From positions 1,178,001-1,242,000 of the forward strand of contig OY762261.2 of assembly GCA_963665405.2 (NCBI GenBank): 64,000 bases of DNA. The letters are read 5' to 3'. Each line of letters begins with the position of its first letter. Position 1 is the stretch's first letter. The position numbers were made by a program, and so were the translations under genes. This document shows, in pieces, positions 32,423 through 41,087 of this stretch. Source of the DNA: G963665405 sp963665405 (GTDB lineage: Bacteria > Chloroflexota > Dehalococcoidia > Lucifugimonadales > G963665405). Below the pieces are notes generated by a model. That model saw nothing but the letters and a program-made list of their open reading frames with translations. It did not search any database and was not told the DNA's origin.

Positions 32423-32428
32423 GCTCCC

Positions 32429-33610
32429 CTATGGGGACAGCCCGTGCGAAGGGAAGATCAGGCTCCGAACGGCCTGGACACTGGCCTCCGCGAACGTCCT
32501 GGAATCCCTCTCGACGGTGTCGTCGACCGGCGCTCCGCCGGGGTCCCTCAGGGTATCTACGCCGTAGGTGTCGCGGTACGCCGTGGGGATCTCGTCGGGG
32601 AAGTCCTGGCCGGACATGACGCCGTAGGCCAGGGTCCAGGCCCTGGCAACGGCCTGAAGGTCGTACCCACCTCCTCCCAGCGCAAGCCATCTTGGTGCCC
32701 AGCGCGATAGCTCGCGCACAGCCTCGGCGAATCCCTGGACCGTCAGCGCCAGGTGGGTTATGGGATCCAGCACGTGCGTGTCGATCCCGAGCTGCGTTAC
32801 GGTGACGTCCGGCCTGAAAGCTTCCAGCAACGGGGGCACCACCTCCCGCAGCGCCCACAGGTACACCTCGTCGCCGGTGTACGGGTAGAGGGGAACGTTG
32901 ACCGAGTAGCCGCGACCCCGCCCGAGCCCGATCTCCTGTGTGAACCCGGTGCCCGGGAACAGGAAGGCGCCCGACTCGTGCAGAGAGATGGTCAGCACCT
33001 GATCGGTGTCGTAGAAGGCGTGCTGGACCCCGTCGCCGTGGTGGCAGTCGATGTCCACGTACGCCACCTTCATCCCGTGGGACATCAGAGCCTTTATGGC
33101 TATCACCGGGTCGTTGAACACGCAGAACCCGGACGCGTAGCCCGGCATCGCGTGGTGCAGGCCGCCGGAGATGTTGAATGCCCCGTCCGCCTCCCCGGAC
33201 ACCAGCAGCTCGACTGCTCTCAGGGACGCGCCCGTCGAGAGGGCCGCCGCATCGTACATTCCCTCGTAGGGAGGATTGTCGCCCGGCCCCAGACCGTACC
33301 GCCCCGGGTCGGGTGGGGTCTCGCCGTTGCCGTAGCTCCGGACCGCCTCCAGGTAGTCACGGCTGTGATACAGGAGAATCTCGTCCTCGGTCGCCGGCCT
33401 CGGGGTGACCAGGGTCGCCGTCGGCGCATCGAGAGCCCTGTACGACTCCAGCAGCTCATGCGTGTAGCGGAGCCGCTCCGGCTTCATCGGATGGGCTTCG
33501 CTGAGAGAGTGGCGGCTCAGGGCGTCGTCGTAGACGAAGGCCGCTTTGCGCGACATCAGCCGTTCGTACTGGGGACGGGTGACCGCCGCAGTCCGGAGCT
33601 CGGCTGGCAC
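32429..33610 (-). CDS. acuC: Acetoin utilisation AcuC / class I histone deacetylase-family protein
   Basis: A 393-residue zinc deacetylase. The fold signature is GGLHHAMPGYASGFCVFNDP, then VAYVDIDCHHGDGVQHAFY with the metal Asp and His residues, and LALGGGGYDLQ near the end. AcuC-type proteins remove acetyl groups from proteins such as acetyl-CoA synthetase; other members act on polyamines. The GTG start at 33610 follows the stop of the upstream phosphodiesterase gene by 7 bases, so the two form an operon. ATG 33556 is a shorter alternative. Family A repeat copy 5 adjoins its 3' end. Confidence 0.93.
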   Translation of the reverse strand: MPAELRTAAVTRPQYERLMSRKAAFVYDDALSRHSLSEAHPMKPERLRYTHELLESYRALDAPTATLVTPRPATEDEILLYHSRDYLEAVRSYGNGETPPDPGRYGLGPGDNPPYEGMYDAAALSTGASLRAVELLVSGEADGAFNISGGLHHAMPGYASGFCVFNDPVIAIKALMSHGMKVAYVDIDCHHGDGVQHAFYDTDQVLTISLHESGAFLFPGTGFTQEIGLGRGRGYSVNVPLYPYTGDEVYLWALREVVPPLLEAFRPDVTVTQLGIDTHVLDPITHLALTVQGFAEAVRELSRWAPRWLALGGGGYDLQAVARAWTLAYGVMSGQDFPDEIPTAYRDTYGVDTLRDPGGAPVDDTVERDSRTFAEASVQAVRSLIFPSHGLSP

Positions 33611-33617
33611 GGGGTAC

Positions 33618-34388
33618 TCACACGGTCACGACCATGTCCGGGTAGGCGACCTCGATCTCGACGCCCATCTCTCGCGACACATCCGCCAGCTCCGCTCGAA
33701 CAGCCTCATCCCAATCTGGGCTGACGTGGGACGCGATGACGCGCGGAAGGTAGCCGTGCTCCTCCTGGAAGTCGTCCAGAGACTGCTTCAGCAGGAACGG
33801 CGTCAGGTGGCCTGCCCTCTTCGCCGCCGCCGGGTTCTGGTTGCCGAAGGTCACCTCCGACAGCAGAAGGCCGGGGGAGACATGCTTCCAGGCAGTGCTC
33901 AGGCCCTCGCCCGCGTCGCCGGTGTAGAAGAGGCTGGAGCCTCCCGAGGATATCAGGAAGCCTGCAGCGGGGACCGAGTGGGGCACCGGCACCGCCATCG
34001 CGGTGTAGTCCAGCACCGTGAATTCCTGATAGGGCTCGACCACATTCAGGTGGAAGGTCGGGTTCTCGGGACTGGGCGAGACCCTGGGGTCCGGGTACAG
34101 TGCCCCGTCCAGCAGCTTGTCCGAGACGAAGTCCAGCGTGTCCTGGATTCCATATATCTCTACGGTGATCGGCAGATCGCGGAGGGTCAATCCGAGAATG
34201 GGCAGGTCCCGGACGTGGTCGAAGTGCCGGTGTGTCAGGATCAGGGCCCTCACGCGGCTCTGCTCCTCGAACGTCAGCGCGCGGGTAAGGCTCCCGGCAT
34301 CCAGCGCCAGGACCCCGTCGATCAGGTGCGCCTCCATCCGGGTGGTTCTGCTCTCCAGATTGTGGGCGCCCAGAACGCGAAGCTGCAT
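33618..34388 (-). CDS. Metallo-beta-lactamase-fold hydrolase, class II cyclic nucleotide phosphodiesterase-like
   Basis: A 256-residue MBL-fold protein. The dinuclear metal motif THRHFDH (52-58) is the HxHxDH signature. The start MQLRVLGAHNLESRTTRMEA, then HLIDGVLALDAGS, is typical of PDE1/CpdP-type cyclic phosphodiesterases, as are SSLFYTGDAGEG and VIASHVSP. It may hydrolyse cyclic AMP or related phosphodiesters. I placed the start at the ATG of MQLRV (34388), with GAGG about 12 bases before. A 27-residue extension lacks support. It is upstream of acuC in an operon. Confidence 0.82.
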   Translation of the reverse strand: MQLRVLGAHNLESRTTRMEAHLIDGVLALDAGSLTRALTFEEQSRVRALILTHRHFDHVRDLPILGLTLRDLPITVEIYGIQDTLDFVSDKLLDGALYPDPRVSPSPENPTFHLNVVEPYQEFTVLDYTAMAVPVPHSVPAAGFLISSGGSSLFYTGDAGEGLSTAWKHVSPGLLLSEVTFGNQNPAAAKRAGHLTPFLLKQSLDDFQEEHGYLPRVIASHVSPDWDEAVRAELADVSREMGVEIEVAYPDMVVTV

Positions 34389-34530
34389 CGACAGGTTCGA
34401 CCTCGTGAGGTCTCGGGATGGTGGGCGGCGTGCCGTCCAGGCTCGGACGACCTCGAACGCCGGGGACATTCTAGCGCATGACGGGGTGCAGAAGAAAGGG
34501 GAGGGCCGGGGGCGATGATCGCCCAGGGAG

Positions 34531-35820
34531 CTAGTCCGGCTCGTCGGTTCTCCTGCGGAGTCTCAGGGTGGCGAAGGCGAAGACCAGGATCGCGCCGGCA
34601 GTTCCGGCGGAGCCTACAACGACCATCATCATGCTGGAGCTGGGGTCAGGCACCCGGGCGGGCTCGGGCTCGGAGCCGGAATCGGGCTCCAAGTCCGGCG
34701 CAGACTCCACGGGAGCTGTCTCCGCCTCAACCGGGATCGGGTCGCCGGACAGCCACGCCTTCCACTCGGCCTCCAGACCCTCCAGGCTCTTACCGTATGA
34801 GGTGGCGATGGCCTCGTCGATGTCCTGCCCCCCGTCCAGGGCTTGTAGAAGTCCGGCCATCGACTCGCGGCCATAGGCGCCTACCATGTAGCCCACGATA
34901 CTCCGCGCCTGGGCGTAGAAGAGTCCGACGTCCCGAGGCCTGCCAGGGACGCTATTCATCGAGCCCAGGCGCAGAAGCCGTCCATCGTCGAGCGCTCGCA
35001 TGACGGTGAGGCTGGGCTCGTCGGAGCCGGACTCGAAATACATGGCCAGACCCTCGTTGACCCATGCGGGAACGCGAGCCAGGGGCGAGTCGACGGCCTC
35101 GTCCAACAGCAGATGAGTGAACTCGTGGACCATCCCGTTGTAGTGAAGCCCTATCAGCAGGAACAGGTCGTAGTCGCCGAAAGCGAACCCTCCGAAGATG
35201 TGGCCCCGGCTGGCGGCCTCGCTGATGAACGGGAAGCTCTGGGAGGCGCTGCCTCGGGTCAGGATCACGGCCTTCATCGGGGGCGAGGTCTCCAGCCCCA
35301 TCAGGTCCATGACATCCTCCAGCCGCCGGTTGACGTCGGACGCGACCGCGGCGACCCGCTCCTCGGGAAGATCGTGCCAGGCGATGGTCAGGCTCCCCAG
35401 CGACAGCTCCCGCCAGTCGTAGCGAGGGTCCATGTAGACGAAGCGGAACCTCTCCGTCTCCAGGGTATTGCCGGTGACGTCCTCGATAACGTAGTAGTAC
35501 TCGATCTCCACCCCGCTCGGCAGGTAGCGCGGGCCGTCCGTTCCTATCGCGTATTCGGCAGACACCCGGCGGGACGGAGAGAACTCCGGGTAGCCGTACG
35601 TCACGATCTCGCGTCCACCGAGCTTGTAGTAGAGGGTGATCTCGACGATCTCGGCGTCGGCCTCGGCCACAAGGCTGAGGAGCACCTGGCTCGGAAAGGT
35701 GACCTCCTGGGAGGCAGAGATGACCCAGATCGGCTCCAACGGGTTCGGATAGGGGTCCGTGCCCGGTCCCGACGCCAGGATGGCGATCGCGATACTGGCT
35801 ATGGCGTGCAGCGCAAACAT
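34531..35820 (-). CDS. Secreted zinc metalloprotease-like protein (MA clan) with a C-terminal membrane anchor
   Basis: A 429-residue protein. Residues 1-18 form a signal-like hydrophobic segment. A beta-rich region (res ~25-130) precedes the protease domain with HEFTH (232-236) and NEGLA (Glu256), the gluzincin HExxH…NExxA arrangement. A Pro/Glu-rich linker and a membrane helix (~395-420, VVGSAGTAGAILVFAFATLR) with an RLRRR stop-transfer follow. It is likely a cell-surface peptidase. The ATG at 35820 is 7 bases from the npdG stop, so the two are cotranscribed. The substrate is unknown. Confidence 0.85.
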   Translation of the reverse strand: MFALHAIASIAIAILASGPGTDPYPNPLEPIWVISASQEVTFPSQVLLSLVAEADAEIVEITLYYKLGGREIVTYGYPEFSPSRRVSAEYAIGTDGPRYLPSGVEIEYYYVIEDVTGNTLETERFRFVYMDPRYDWRELSLGSLTIAWHDLPEERVAAVASDVNRRLEDVMDLMGLETSPPMKAVILTRGSASQSFPFISEAASRGHIFGGFAFGDYDLFLLIGLHYNGMVHEFTHLLLDEAVDSPLARVPAWVNEGLAMYFESGSDEPSLTVMRALDDGRLLRLGSMNSVPGRPRDVGLFYAQARSIVGYMVGAYGRESMAGLLQALDGGQDIDEAIATSYGKSLEGLEAEWKAWLSGDPIPVEAETAPVESAPDLEPDSGSEPEPARVPDPSSSMMMVVVGSAGTAGAILVFAFATLRLRRRTDEPD

Positions 35821-35827
35821 ACCTGTA

Positions 35828-36472
35828 CTAGATTCCTACGATCTTGATGGACGAGTGGGATTTGTAGATCCGGTTGATGTTCACCAGCAGCGCGGTGAGG
35901 TTCTCGACGTAGCGGGCGTTCTCCAGTCCTCCCCCGTTCACCGCTCGCACTCCGTCGATCTTTTCGGCCAGCCTCATGATCGCGTCTCTGGCATCCCGGT
36001 CGTCGGCACAGACGACGACGTCGGAGTCGATCGACTTTCCGGGGATGAGGAGGTCGTGGGCGCTCGTGTTTTGGAACGCCGCGACGACCATGGAGTCTCG
36101 TAGGATCGCCTGCGTCTGCAGTGCGGCCGAGCCCTCCGGGACGCGTACCGCGCTGGCTCCACCCTTTCCGAACGAGAGCGGGGCGACGACCTCGACGACG
36201 ATCTTGCCGGCCAGCGGCTCTACCAGCGCCTCGAGGGTTCCTCTCTGACCATCGTAGGGAACAGCCACGAACGCGATGTCGGCCTCCCGAGCGGTGTCAA
36301 GGTTCAGGGCGCCTTTGACGAGGCCGGGACGGGCGTGGTGCGACACACTCTCGGCCGCCTGGACGGCCCTTTCGAGGTTTCTGGAGCCGATGAGGACCGA
36401 TTCGCCGGCAAGCGCGAACCGTAGTGCCAGGCCCCGGCCTTCCGGGCCCGTGCCGCCTATGAAGCCGAGCAA
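35828..36472 (-). CDS. npdG: F420-dependent NADP oxidoreductase (NpdG-like)
   Basis: A 214-residue Rossmann protein. The N-terminal GFIGGTGPEGRGLALRFALA is the NADP loop; VLIGSRNLERA is the specificity loop for NADP, and EVVAPLSF and VVVCADDRDARDAIMRLAEK follow the NpdG pattern. It would exchange hydride between F420H2 and NADP+, implying the organism makes the deazaflavin F420. The start is TTG 36472 (no better start in frame). It is the first gene of a pair with the metalloprotease. No F420 biosynthesis genes are in the window. Confidence 0.88.
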   Translation of the reverse strand: MLGFIGGTGPEGRGLALRFALAGESVLIGSRNLERAVQAAESVSHHARPGLVKGALNLDTAREADIAFVAVPYDGQRGTLEALVEPLAGKIVVEVVAPLSFGKGGASAVRVPEGSAALQTQAILRDSMVVAAFQNTSAHDLLIPGKSIDSDVVVCADDRDARDAIMRLAEKIDGVRAVNGGGLENARYVENLTALLVNINRIYKSHSSIKIVGI

Positions 36473-36540
36473 GTCATATTGTTGGCTGGTCGCATGACGT
36501 CCCTGCCCAGACTCTGATCGGGTCTGTCTGTCGGCCCAAC

Positions 36541-36650
36541 GACCCCCTTCGGTATGAAGGGGAAGGGTGTCCTGTTATCCGGCCCACCCGCCCTGGAGGT
36601 GGGGGCGCCCCACCCCGCAAAGAGGCCCCGCGGGGGGACTATTCCGTGGG
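36541..36650 (+). repeat. Dispersed repeat family B, copy 7
   Basis: A diverged copy: cccacccgccctggaggtgg, then gggggcgccccaccccgcaa and a GC-rich hairpin segment. It occupies most of the gap between npdG and the following small gene. Confidence 0.7.
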
Positions 36651-36662
36651 AGAGGCTCCCCG

Positions 36663-36941
36663 CTACTGACGCGGCGGCTCCACGCCGGGGTCCGCGGTCA
36701 GGCCCTCGGTGCCCTGGTAGAGGTCCCAGGGCGTGAAGGACTCCACGAAGGCCTTCGCCTCCTCCATCGAGGCGATGCCTTTCTCAGCGCGTCCCGGCTC
36801 ATAGCCGAAGGTCTTGGCGAACGCGTCGAACCCGTTCTTGGTCTCGCGGACGCCGCCGATCTCCTGCTCGTCGCCTTCGCTGTCACCGCCGCTGAGGACG
36901 AGACGCTGTCCTCGTCTGACCTCTCTCCAAAAAACTCTCAA
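36663..36941 (-). CDS. Hypothetical protein, possibly 5'-truncated
   Basis: A 92-residue frame. The last ~60 residues look like a real protein: ETKNGFDAFAKTFGYEPGRA, then EKGIASMEEAKAFVESFTPW, ending DLYQGTEGLTADPGVEPP. The first ~25 residues (MRVFWREVRRGQRLVLSGGD) are basic and read like translated non-coding DNA. The TTG start has no ribosome site. It may be the C-terminal part of a longer lost gene. No family was recognised. Confidence 0.4.
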   Translation of the reverse strand: MRVFWREVRRGQRLVLSGGDSEGDEQEIGGVRETKNGFDAFAKTFGYEPGRAEKGIASMEEAKAFVESFTPWDLYQGTEGLTADPGVEPPRQ

Positions 36942-37099
36942 CGATCGCTCCTACTCGGCCAGGTACCGTGCCCGATCTCGCCGGTATCCGGCTCGTCGCT
37001 TCTCCGTCCGGCCGCCCTTCGGCCCCTCTGCTCCGTCGTTTGCGCCGAAACTCGGCTTTGTCTACAATGGGCCCAATCCACGTATGAGGAGGGGGCAGA

Positions 37100-39151
37100 A
37101 TGGCGAACTTTTCGACTGACCAGCTACGCAATATTGTACTACTTTCTCACAGTGGAGCCGGGAAGACTATAGTTGCCGAGGCCATGCTCAGCGCCGCCGG
37201 ACTTACCACCCGGATGGGAAGGACCGAGGACGGTACCACCGCGTCCGACTTTGAGCCGGAGGAGACGCGCCGCGAAACCAGCGTTCAGACCTCCATCCTG
37301 GCGACGCCGTGGAAGGACCACAAGATCAATCTGATAGATACACCCGGCTACGCGGACTACAGAGGCGAGGTCGTGTCGGGCATCAGGATCGCGGATGGGG
37401 CGGTAATGATCGTTGCGGGTCCGGCGGGGGTGGAGGTGGGCACGCAGCAGATGTGGCAGATGGCCGACCGGCGTGGCCTGCCCCGGCTGATATTCGTGAA
37501 CAAGATGGATCGCGAGAACGCCGACTTCGCCCGGTCGATGGCGTCCATCGTGGACTCCTTCGGCCGGCGGTGTGTGCCGGTCCAATACCCGATCGGATCG
37601 GAGTCGAGCTTCACCGGTGTTGTCGACCTCCTTCGTTCGGACGGGTCGGTGCCAGACGACCTGAAGGCCCAGGTGGACGAAGCCCGCGGGCGGCTCGTCG
37701 AGGCTGTGGCGGAGACAAACGACGATCTGACCATGAAGTACCTGGAAGGCGAGGAGCTGACCCCGCAAGAGCTTCGACAGGGGCTCAAGGAGGGGATCGC
37801 CGCCGGGCAGATCGTGCCGGTCCTGGTCGGGGCCGCCACGCGGGGCATAGGCGTCGAAGAGCTGATGAGCGCACTCGTCGACGGCATGCCTTCGCCGGCC
37901 CAGGTCCCGGCCGTCGAGGCGACCGTTCCGTCCGGAGGGGGCACGGTTACGCTGGGCTCCAAGGCAGGGAGCCCGCCCGCATCACTCGTCTTCAAGACGT
38001 CCGCAGACCCGTTCGTCGGGAAACTCTCGTACCTCCGGGTCTACGGCGGCGTGTTCAAGAGCGACACCCACGTCTGGAACGTCGCCAAGAACGAGGACGA
38101 GCGAGTGGGCCAGGTGTTCGTCGTTCGCGGGAAGACTCAGGAGGCGGTTGGCGAGCTGGTGACCGGAGATATTGGAGCAGTGGCCAAGCTCGCCTCGGTG
38201 CTCACGGGCCACACCCTGGGCGACAAAGACAACCCGGTCGTCCTGCCCGGGCTGGAGTTCCCGGCGCCGAACTTCTTCAAGGCGGTCTACCCGACATCCA
38301 AGGCCGACGTAGAGAAGATGACCAGTGCGCTGGCCAGGATCGTGGAGGAGGATCCCAGCCTCACCCTCTCACGCGAGCCGAACACCCTCGAGATCATCCT
38401 CGGCGGCCTTGGCGATACCCATCTCGATGTCGCCGTCGAGAAGATGAAGCGGAAGTTCGGCGTCGAGATTCGCCTCGACACGCCGAAGGTCCCCTACAAG
38501 GAGACCATAAGAGGCTCGGCCAGGGTCGAGTACAGGCACAAGAAGCAGACCGGCGGTCACGGCCAGTTCGGTCACGTGTGGCTGGAGCTTACCCCGTTGC
38601 CGAGAGGCTCGGGCTTCGAGTTCGCCCACAAGGTCGTCGGTGGATCCGTACCGAAGGAGTACATCCCGTCTGTGGAGAAGGGGGCAACCAAGGCTCTGGC
38701 CGAGGGCGTGGTCGCCGGGTACCCCGTGGTCGACCTGAAGGCGGTGTTGGTGGACGGCAGCTTCCACCCGGTGGACTCCTCGGGGATCTGCTTCGAGATA
38801 GCCGGGGCTCATGCCCTGTCCAAGGGGATCACGGCCGCCGATCCCACCCTTCTCGAGCCCGTGATGCTGGCCGAGATCACGGTGCCCGACGCCTTCACCG
38901 GCGACGTGATCGGCGACCTGAACAGCAAGCGCGGGCGTATCCTCGGCATGGCGCCGCAAGGAGACGGAACCACGATTGTGGAGGCGGAGGTCCCGCAGGC
39001 CGAGATGCTCATGTACGCGACCGAGCTGCGCTCTCAGACCCAGGGCCGCGGCTCATTCACGATGACCTTCGACCGCCTCGAGGAGGTCCCCCAGCACCTG
39101 GCGCAGCGCGTCGTGGGAGAGATCAAAGAGCGCGAGGAGGTCAGGGTCTAG
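37100..39151 (+). CDS. Elongation factor G-like protein (EF-G paralogue)
   Basis: A 683-residue EF-G-fold GTPase. The P-loop is SHSGAGKT (16-23), unlike the AHIDAGKT of true EF-G. The switch II is DTPGYAD (80-86), so the catalytic-type His of DTPGH is replaced by Tyr. NKMDRE and the domain II-V layout (…GGHGQFGHVWLEL, TFDRLEEVPQHLAQRVVGE) are EF-G-like. Such paralogues (FusA2-type) are widespread; their exact role, perhaps in translation under stress or ribosome recycling, is unclear. The ATG has GAGGAGGGGG upstream. The main fusA would lie elsewhere. Confidence 0.92.
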   Translation: MANFSTDQLRNIVLLSHSGAGKTIVAEAMLSAAGLTTRMGRTEDGTTASDFEPEETRRETSVQTSILATPWKDHKINLIDTPGYADYRGEVVSGIRIADGAVMIVAGPAGVEVGTQQMWQMADRRGLPRLIFVNKMDRENADFARSMASIVDSFGRRCVPVQYPIGSESSFTGVVDLLRSDGSVPDDLKAQVDEARGRLVEAVAETNDDLTMKYLEGEELTPQELRQGLKEGIAAGQIVPVLVGAATRGIGVEELMSALVDGMPSPAQVPAVEATVPSGGGTVTLGSKAGSPPASLVFKTSADPFVGKLSYLRVYGGVFKSDTHVWNVAKNEDERVGQVFVVRGKTQEAVGELVTGDIGAVAKLASVLTGHTLGDKDNPVVLPGLEFPAPNFFKAVYPTSKADVEKMTSALARIVEEDPSLTLSREPNTLEIILGGLGDTHLDVAVEKMKRKFGVEIRLDTPKVPYKETIRGSARVEYRHKKQTGGHGQFGHVWLELTPLPRGSGFEFAHKVVGGSVPKEYIPSVEKGATKALAEGVVAGYPVVDLKAVLVDGSFHPVDSSGICFEIAGAHALSKGITAADPTLLEPVMLAEITVPDAFTGDVIGDLNSKRGRILGMAPQGDGTTIVEAEVPQAEMLMYATELRSQTQGRGSFTMTFDRLEEVPQHLAQRVVGEIKEREEVRV

Positions 39152-39204
39152 AGAGGGTACAGGGTTCGGAGGATAGGGGATGGGGCAGACGACAGGTTGA
39201 CAAT

Positions 39205-39336
39205 ATATGGGGCCTGCGGATCCCGACTTGTCGGGATTGCCGGGAGTCGGAGGGGTTCCCCTCAGATTTCAGCTACCACCCGTTCCTGGATAGGAAGAGG
39301 GCTAGGGCGATGGGCGAAAGGCATTTTTGACACCCG
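39205..39336 (+). repeat. Dispersed repeat family A, copy 6 (alternative first hairpin)
   Basis: The first hairpin is ATCCCGACTTGTCGGGAT (39220-39237), the reverse complement of the copy 5 version. It is followed by GAGGGG-tt-CCCCTC and a decayed third hairpin (cccgttcctggataggaaga). It ends one base before the minus-strand gene at 39338. Confidence 0.85.
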
Positions 39337-39337
39337 C

Positions 39338-39775
39338 CTAGTTCCGCGCAGACCAGATGGTGTGGTAGTTCTCGCCGATCACCACGCCGGCGAGCTCTCC
39401 CTTTTCGAGCCGCCTCAGCTCCTCCAGGATCTCGTGGCAGGCGGCTCCGACGTGCAGCCGCGTCAGTGCTCCGACGCGATCGAGTATCCGCTCCCAGATA
39501 CCCAGCTCGACGAGGCTGTCCACGTACCTGGGCCACGGGATCACCGTCAGGTTCACAGGTCGCGGGAAGCTCGGGCGGAGGCGCCTGATGCTCCTCAGCC
39601 GCTCCGGCGTCGATGCCGCCATGGGCATGATCCGGACCATCGGGTCCTCCGAGTCGCTGGACCGTGTGTCCACCACCAGCGCCTTGCGAAAGGTCGGGAA
39701 GAAGATCGAAAGAACCTCTGCGTCGTCGATCTTGCCGAGGACCCTATCTACGTCGATCGTGAAGTCGTTGTCCAT
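39338..39775 (-). CDS. Hypothetical protein downstream of etfA
   Basis: A 145-residue soluble protein: MDNDFTIDVDRVLGKIDDAE, then LSIFFPTFRKALVVDTRS, RIMPMAASTPERLRSIRRLR and a C-terminal LEELRRLEKGELAGVVIGEN, YHTIW. No signal peptide or known motif. ATG 39775 was chosen over the upstream GTG because a GAGAG lies near it. It is the last gene of the etfB-etfA cluster on the minus strand, 84 bases after etfA, so a link to electron transfer is suggested but not shown. Confidence 0.65.
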   Translation of the reverse strand: MDNDFTIDVDRVLGKIDDAEVLSIFFPTFRKALVVDTRSSDSEDPMVRIMPMAASTPERLRSIRRLRPSFPRPVNLTVIPWPRYVDSLVELGIWERILDRVGALTRLHVGAACHEILEELRRLEKGELAGVVIGENYHTIWSARN

Positions 39776-39859
39776 CAATTTCTCTCGCCTCCCCACCCGT
39801 CAGATTCGGACTGATTGACAGCGGACGGCTGCCCGCGGCCGCCTTCGGTCATCCCCGCG

Positions 39860-40843
39860 CTACGATTTGACCAGCTCGCGCACTGTTTCGACGAAAGACG
39901 GCATGACCTTGTTCCAGTCGCCGACGACGCCATAGCGGCACTCCTTGAAGATGTTGGCGTTGGCATCCTGGTTGATGGCCACGATGTTCTTCGCCCCGGA
40001 GCATCCGGCCATGTGCTGACTCGCTCCGGAGATCGCCACGGTTATGTACAGAGCAGGAGTGATGGTCTTGCCCGTAAGCCCGACCTGGTAGGAGTGATCT
40101 CGCCAGCCGGCATCGCATGCCGCACGGGACGCGCCGACGGCCCCTCCCAGGAGTCCCGCCAGCTCGTCGAGACGCTCGAAGCCCTCGGGTCCACCGAGGC
40201 CACGGCCGCCGCTCACCACGATAGACGCATCCTCCAGCCGCACTCCCTGAGCCTCCTGACGGACCCGCTGCGTCGATCTGACCCTGACGACAGATGGGTC
40301 GAGGTTGGGCTCGACGACGACCGTCTCGCCGGAGCGAGAGGCGTCCGCCTCAAGTGGCTCGTAGACCTTTGCGCGGACCAGGGCCATCTGCGGGTCGGCC
40401 GTTGGAAAGGTCACCTCGGCGACCGCGTTGCCGCCGTAGACGGGCCGTCTGGCGACCACTCGTCCGGTTTCGGCATCGAGGCCCAGCTCGATGCAGTCCT
40501 GAGCGAGACCGACCCCGAGACGGACGGCGAGCCTGGGGGCGAGATCCGTGCCGAGAGGGGTCCTGCCCACCAGAAGAACCGAGGGCTCGATCTGGCGGCA
40601 CAGGTGCTCCAGGGCGGCTAGCTGGGCTTCGACGGCCGCGCCGTTCAACAGGGGGTCCCGCACCAGATACACCCTGTCGGCTCCATGAGAGATCGCGTCA
40701 TCGGCGACGGCCTCTCCGGCCGATCCCCCGATCACGGCGGCCGTTACCACGCTTCCTAGAGAGCGGCCCGCGGCCAGAAGCTCGTGGGCGATCGGGTCCA
40801 GCCGACCGTCCGTAAGCTCTGCCAGCACCAGCACTTCGGTCAT
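39860..40843 (-). CDS. etfA: Electron transfer flavoprotein alpha subunit
   Basis: A 327-residue EtfA/FixB. The FAD-binding C-terminal domain has the signature PALYITVAISGASQHMAGCS, then AKNIVAINQDANANIF. It accepts electrons from acyl-CoA dehydrogenases or similar flavoenzymes together with EtfB. The ATG at 40843 has GGAG 8 bases upstream; a GTG 9 bases earlier is possible. It is downstream of etfB and separated from it by a double family A repeat. Confidence 0.95.
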   Translation of the reverse strand: MTEVLVLAELTDGRLDPIAHELLAAGRSLGSVVTAAVIGGSAGEAVADDAISHGADRVYLVRDPLLNGAAVEAQLAALEHLCRQIEPSVLLVGRTPLGTDLAPRLAVRLGVGLAQDCIELGLDAETGRVVARRPVYGGNAVAEVTFPTADPQMALVRAKVYEPLEADASRSGETVVVEPNLDPSVVRVRSTQRVRQEAQGVRLEDASIVVSGGRGLGGPEGFERLDELAGLLGGAVGASRAACDAGWRDHSYQVGLTGKTITPALYITVAISGASQHMAGCSGAKNIVAINQDANANIFKECRYGVVGDWNKVMPSFVETVRELVKS

Positions 40844-40904
40844 GTCATCCACTCCGAGTCTTCTCGGCGATCGCCTGCGCCCCTCCCCGAGGGGAGGGAG
40901 AGGA

Positions 40905-41072
40905 GTATCTGAGGGACACCCTCAGACTCCCGCCATTGGGGCTTCGCCCCTCTGGACGCCACTCTTTTCTCGCCTCTGCGGCTCCGCCCTCCCCGGGTTC
41001 ACGGAGCATCTGAGGGACGCCCTCAGACTCCCGCCATTGGGGCTTCGCCCCTGGACGCCACTCTTTTCTATA
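40905..41072 (-). repeat. Dispersed repeat family A, copies 7 and 8 in direct tandem
   Basis: Two partial copies (40905-40968 and 41009-41072), almost identical: ctgagggacaccctcag hairpin, actcccgccattggggcttc, gcccc. Both end ggacgccactcttttct. The spacer is ctcgcctctgcggctccgcc and cccgggttc. They separate etfB from etfA within the cluster. Confidence 0.85.
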
Positions 41073-41087
41073 TCCCGTGGTCGGACA

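Noticed and set aside
37309..39330. 673-codon frame overlapping the EF-G-like gene
   Set aside because: It is the +1 shifted shadow of the EF-G-like gene, with no family resemblance.
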